NCBI GenBank assembly: GCA_007123335.1
Contig: SKLG01000041.1
Span: 1 to 7,002, forward strand
From: Anaerolineae bacterium
Lineage (GTDB): Bacteria; Chloroflexota; Anaerolineae; UBA1429
DNA: 7,002 nucleotides
Reading direction: 5' to 3'
The stretch's first letter is position 1. The number at the start of each line of letters is the position of its first letter. Shown here in pieces: positions 5,723 to 7,002 of the stretch. The position numbers and the translations under genes are program-made. The notes beneath the pieces were generated by a model. That model was not told the origin of the DNA. It saw only the letters and a list, made by a program, of their open reading frames with translations, and ran no database searches.

Positions 5723-6952
5723 TCATAGGACCAGATCGGGGTTGCTGGGTCCATAGTGGCGCAGCATGACCATCGGCTCGGTCTCGCTGGGGTTGCACAC
5801 CACCACGCCCTCTTGAGCCGCCGCCTCGCTGACAAAGAACTCGTCCTGGGTCAGCTGGCCAAAGCGGATCATGGCCGGCGTCTCCACCGCCCAACTGCCC
5901 ATGGTGCCATGCCCCTGAACCAGGATCAGCCCATAGCAGGCGCTGTCGCGCAGCGTCACCGTGCTTCCGGGCAGGATCGTCGTCTGCTTGGCCGAGAAAT
6001 CGGGGCTGCGATAGGCGATCCACTCGTCGATACAGCCCTCGGCGATCAACTCCTCCGTGGCGTCGGGTACGACGCCGCGCACCGGCAGCGGCTGCATAAA
6101 GCGGTCCTGCACAAACTCGGGATTGAGGTTCTCCTCCCAATCCAGCATATCGACGATATAGTCCAGGCCCTGCTTGTGCGCCTCGGGCACATCCTTGACC
6201 AGCATCTCCCACGACACCGGCACCAGGTCTACCAGCGACTGGAACATGGCAAAGACATCGCTGGCGTACTGGGGTTCATAGGTGCACAGACTACCCGGGG
6301 CGTGGAGCACGCCAGCGGGGACATCCCAGCCGGTGCCGGGCTCTAATTTGTAGGCCTTGGAGAGGTTGAGGATTTTGTTATCGCCCTTGTCCCAATCGCG
6401 CAGGCAGCGCTTGACGTCCTCGCGGGTGGTGCCCGGCTCCAGCCCAAAGAAGGTAAAGGGAAAGCGCCCGCCGTGGTTGTTCAACTGGGTGGGAAAGAAA
6501 TAGGCCTCTGGCTTGGGCTGCTGCTCCACCTGCTCGGCGTCCTTGCGCTGCTGGTGCAGATGGTGGGGCAGGGGGCCCAGGTTGTCAAAGAACTTGCTGT
6601 ACATGGGCCAGCCGCCATAGTCGCGCATCAGCCGCGGGCCGATGATCTGCGCGCCAGCCAGGGCGACGGCGTCGCGCAACAGCAGGCGATGCTCCACAGC
6701 CCCGTCGCGCATGACGATGTAGCTCAAGCCCTCGTCGGGCGGGGTTAGCGGGCCATTGTCCGCCGGGGTGGTGGAGGCGAACCAGCGCTCGTCGATGCCA
6801 CCGCGATGGGCGCCCAGCGCGTAATAGTCATCGGGATGGAGCTTGAGGCGTCGCCCTGGGATGCAAAAGGAGCGCGGCACCCAGGTGGGCGCCAGGCGCA
6901 GGATGCCCCCGCCCTGGTCTAGCGCGGCGTCTAGTCGTCGATCGTCGTTCAT
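5723..6952 (-). CDS. Cupin-fold protein resembling class I mannose-6-phosphate isomerase
   Basis: The protein has 409 residues and starts at ATG 6952-6950. GAGGAG (complement of 6961-6966) lies 8 nt upstream. The GTG two codons earlier would sit only 2 nt from that site and is less likely. Residues about 117-230 carry the metal-binding pattern of phosphomannose isomerase-type cupins: His130, His131 and His133 in LPHHLHQQ, Glu149 in PKPEAYFF and His217 in WDVPAGVLHAPGSL. This fits a zinc or similar metal site. An alpha-helical part (about 225-290) follows, then a second cupin-like beta domain (about 310-403, with ILPGSTVTL and LILVQGHG) that lacks an obvious metal set. The N-terminal about 110 residues are unlike classical ManA. 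It may be a sugar or sugar-phosphate isomerase, but the substrate cannot be read from the sequence, so I give no symbol. Its start overlaps the stop of the upstream frame by ATGA, suggesting translational coupling. Confidence 0.87.
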   Translation of the reverse strand: MNDDRRLDAALDQGGGILRLAPTWVPRSFCIPGRRLKLHPDDYYALGAHRGGIDERWFASTTPADNGPLTPPDEGLSYIVMRDGAVEHRLLLRDAVALAGAQIIGPRLMRDYGGWPMYSKFFDNLGPLPHHLHQQRKDAEQVEQQPKPEAYFFPTQLNNHGGRFPFTFFGLEPGTTREDVKRCLRDWDKGDNKILNLSKAYKLEPGTGWDVPAGVLHAPGSLCTYEPQYASDVFAMFQSLVDLVPVSWEMLVKDVPEAHKQGLDYIVDMLDWEENLNPEFVQDRFMQPLPVRGVVPDATEELIAEGCIDEWIAYRSPDFSAKQTTILPGSTVTLRDSACYGLILVQGHGTMGSWAVETPAMIRFGQLTQDEFFVSEAAAQEGVVVCNPSETEPMVMLRHYGPSNPDLVL

Positions 6953-7002
6953 GAGCACATCTCCTCATCATTGAATTCCCCGGGAGCGCCGAGCGCCTGC
7001 TC
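6949..7002 (-). CDS. C-terminal end of an upstream gene (partial)
   Basis: From the right edge the minus strand reads EQALGAPGEFNDEEMCS and then stops at TGA (6951-6949), sharing ATGA with the start of the cupin gene. Such 4-nt overlaps are typical of operons. Only 17 residues are visible, so neither family nor function can be given. One other frame is also open over this short stretch, which is why confidence is moderate. Confidence 0.42.
   Translation of the reverse strand, partial: EQALGAPGEFNDEEMCS

Noticed and set aside
5756..6346. 196-codon open frame on the plus strand
   Set aside because: It is antisense to the cupin gene, whose metal motif and start context are clear. The plus-strand product has shadow composition.

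Overview
The window looks like chromosomal DNA of a Chloroflexota bacterium, most likely from the Anaerolineae/Caldilineae side. This is inferred from style and not from a marker gene. The genes are GC-rich, TTG and GTG starts sit behind strong GGAGG-type ribosome sites, surface proteins carry long Pro/Thr-rich linkers, and a C39-like peptidase fused to TPRs lies directly before a MurJ-type flippase.

Layout from left to right. (1) Positions 1-1642, minus strand: a 3'-truncated membrane protein, preceded in transcription order by a two-domain lipoprotein. The two are separated by a short gap that holds a GC-rich hairpin. (2) Positions 1643-2172: a divergent intergenic region with an AT-rich core and probable promoters pointing both ways. 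(3) Positions 2173-5082, plus strand: a membrane-anchored C39-like peptidase with C-terminal TPRs, then a MurJ/MviN-family flippase starting 6 nt later. These two are almost certainly one transcript and point to cell-envelope work. (4) Positions 5083-5722: no convincing protein gene, but the most interesting part of the window. (5) Positions 5723-6952, minus strand: a large cupin protein resembling class I mannose-6-phosphate isomerases. Its start overlaps the stop of a gene that enters from the right edge.

Region 4 holds what looks like a self-standing gene for a large structured RNA of about 410 nt, transcribed leftwards. It has a near-ideal housekeeping promoter: a TTGACA box, a 17-bp spacer, an extended TGC-TATTAT -10 box and an A/T-rich upstream element. 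Its predicted 5' and 3' ends pair with each other over 13 bp, and the 3' strand runs straight into six T. A second perfect 14-bp hairpin followed by six T lies just beyond it. Inside are further perfect helices, GAAA tetraloops, a long-range helix and repeated motifs. By eye I do not find the conserved cores of RNase P RNA, tmRNA, SRP RNA or 6S RNA. It may therefore be an undescribed or lineage-specific non-coding RNA. A covariance search would be decisive.
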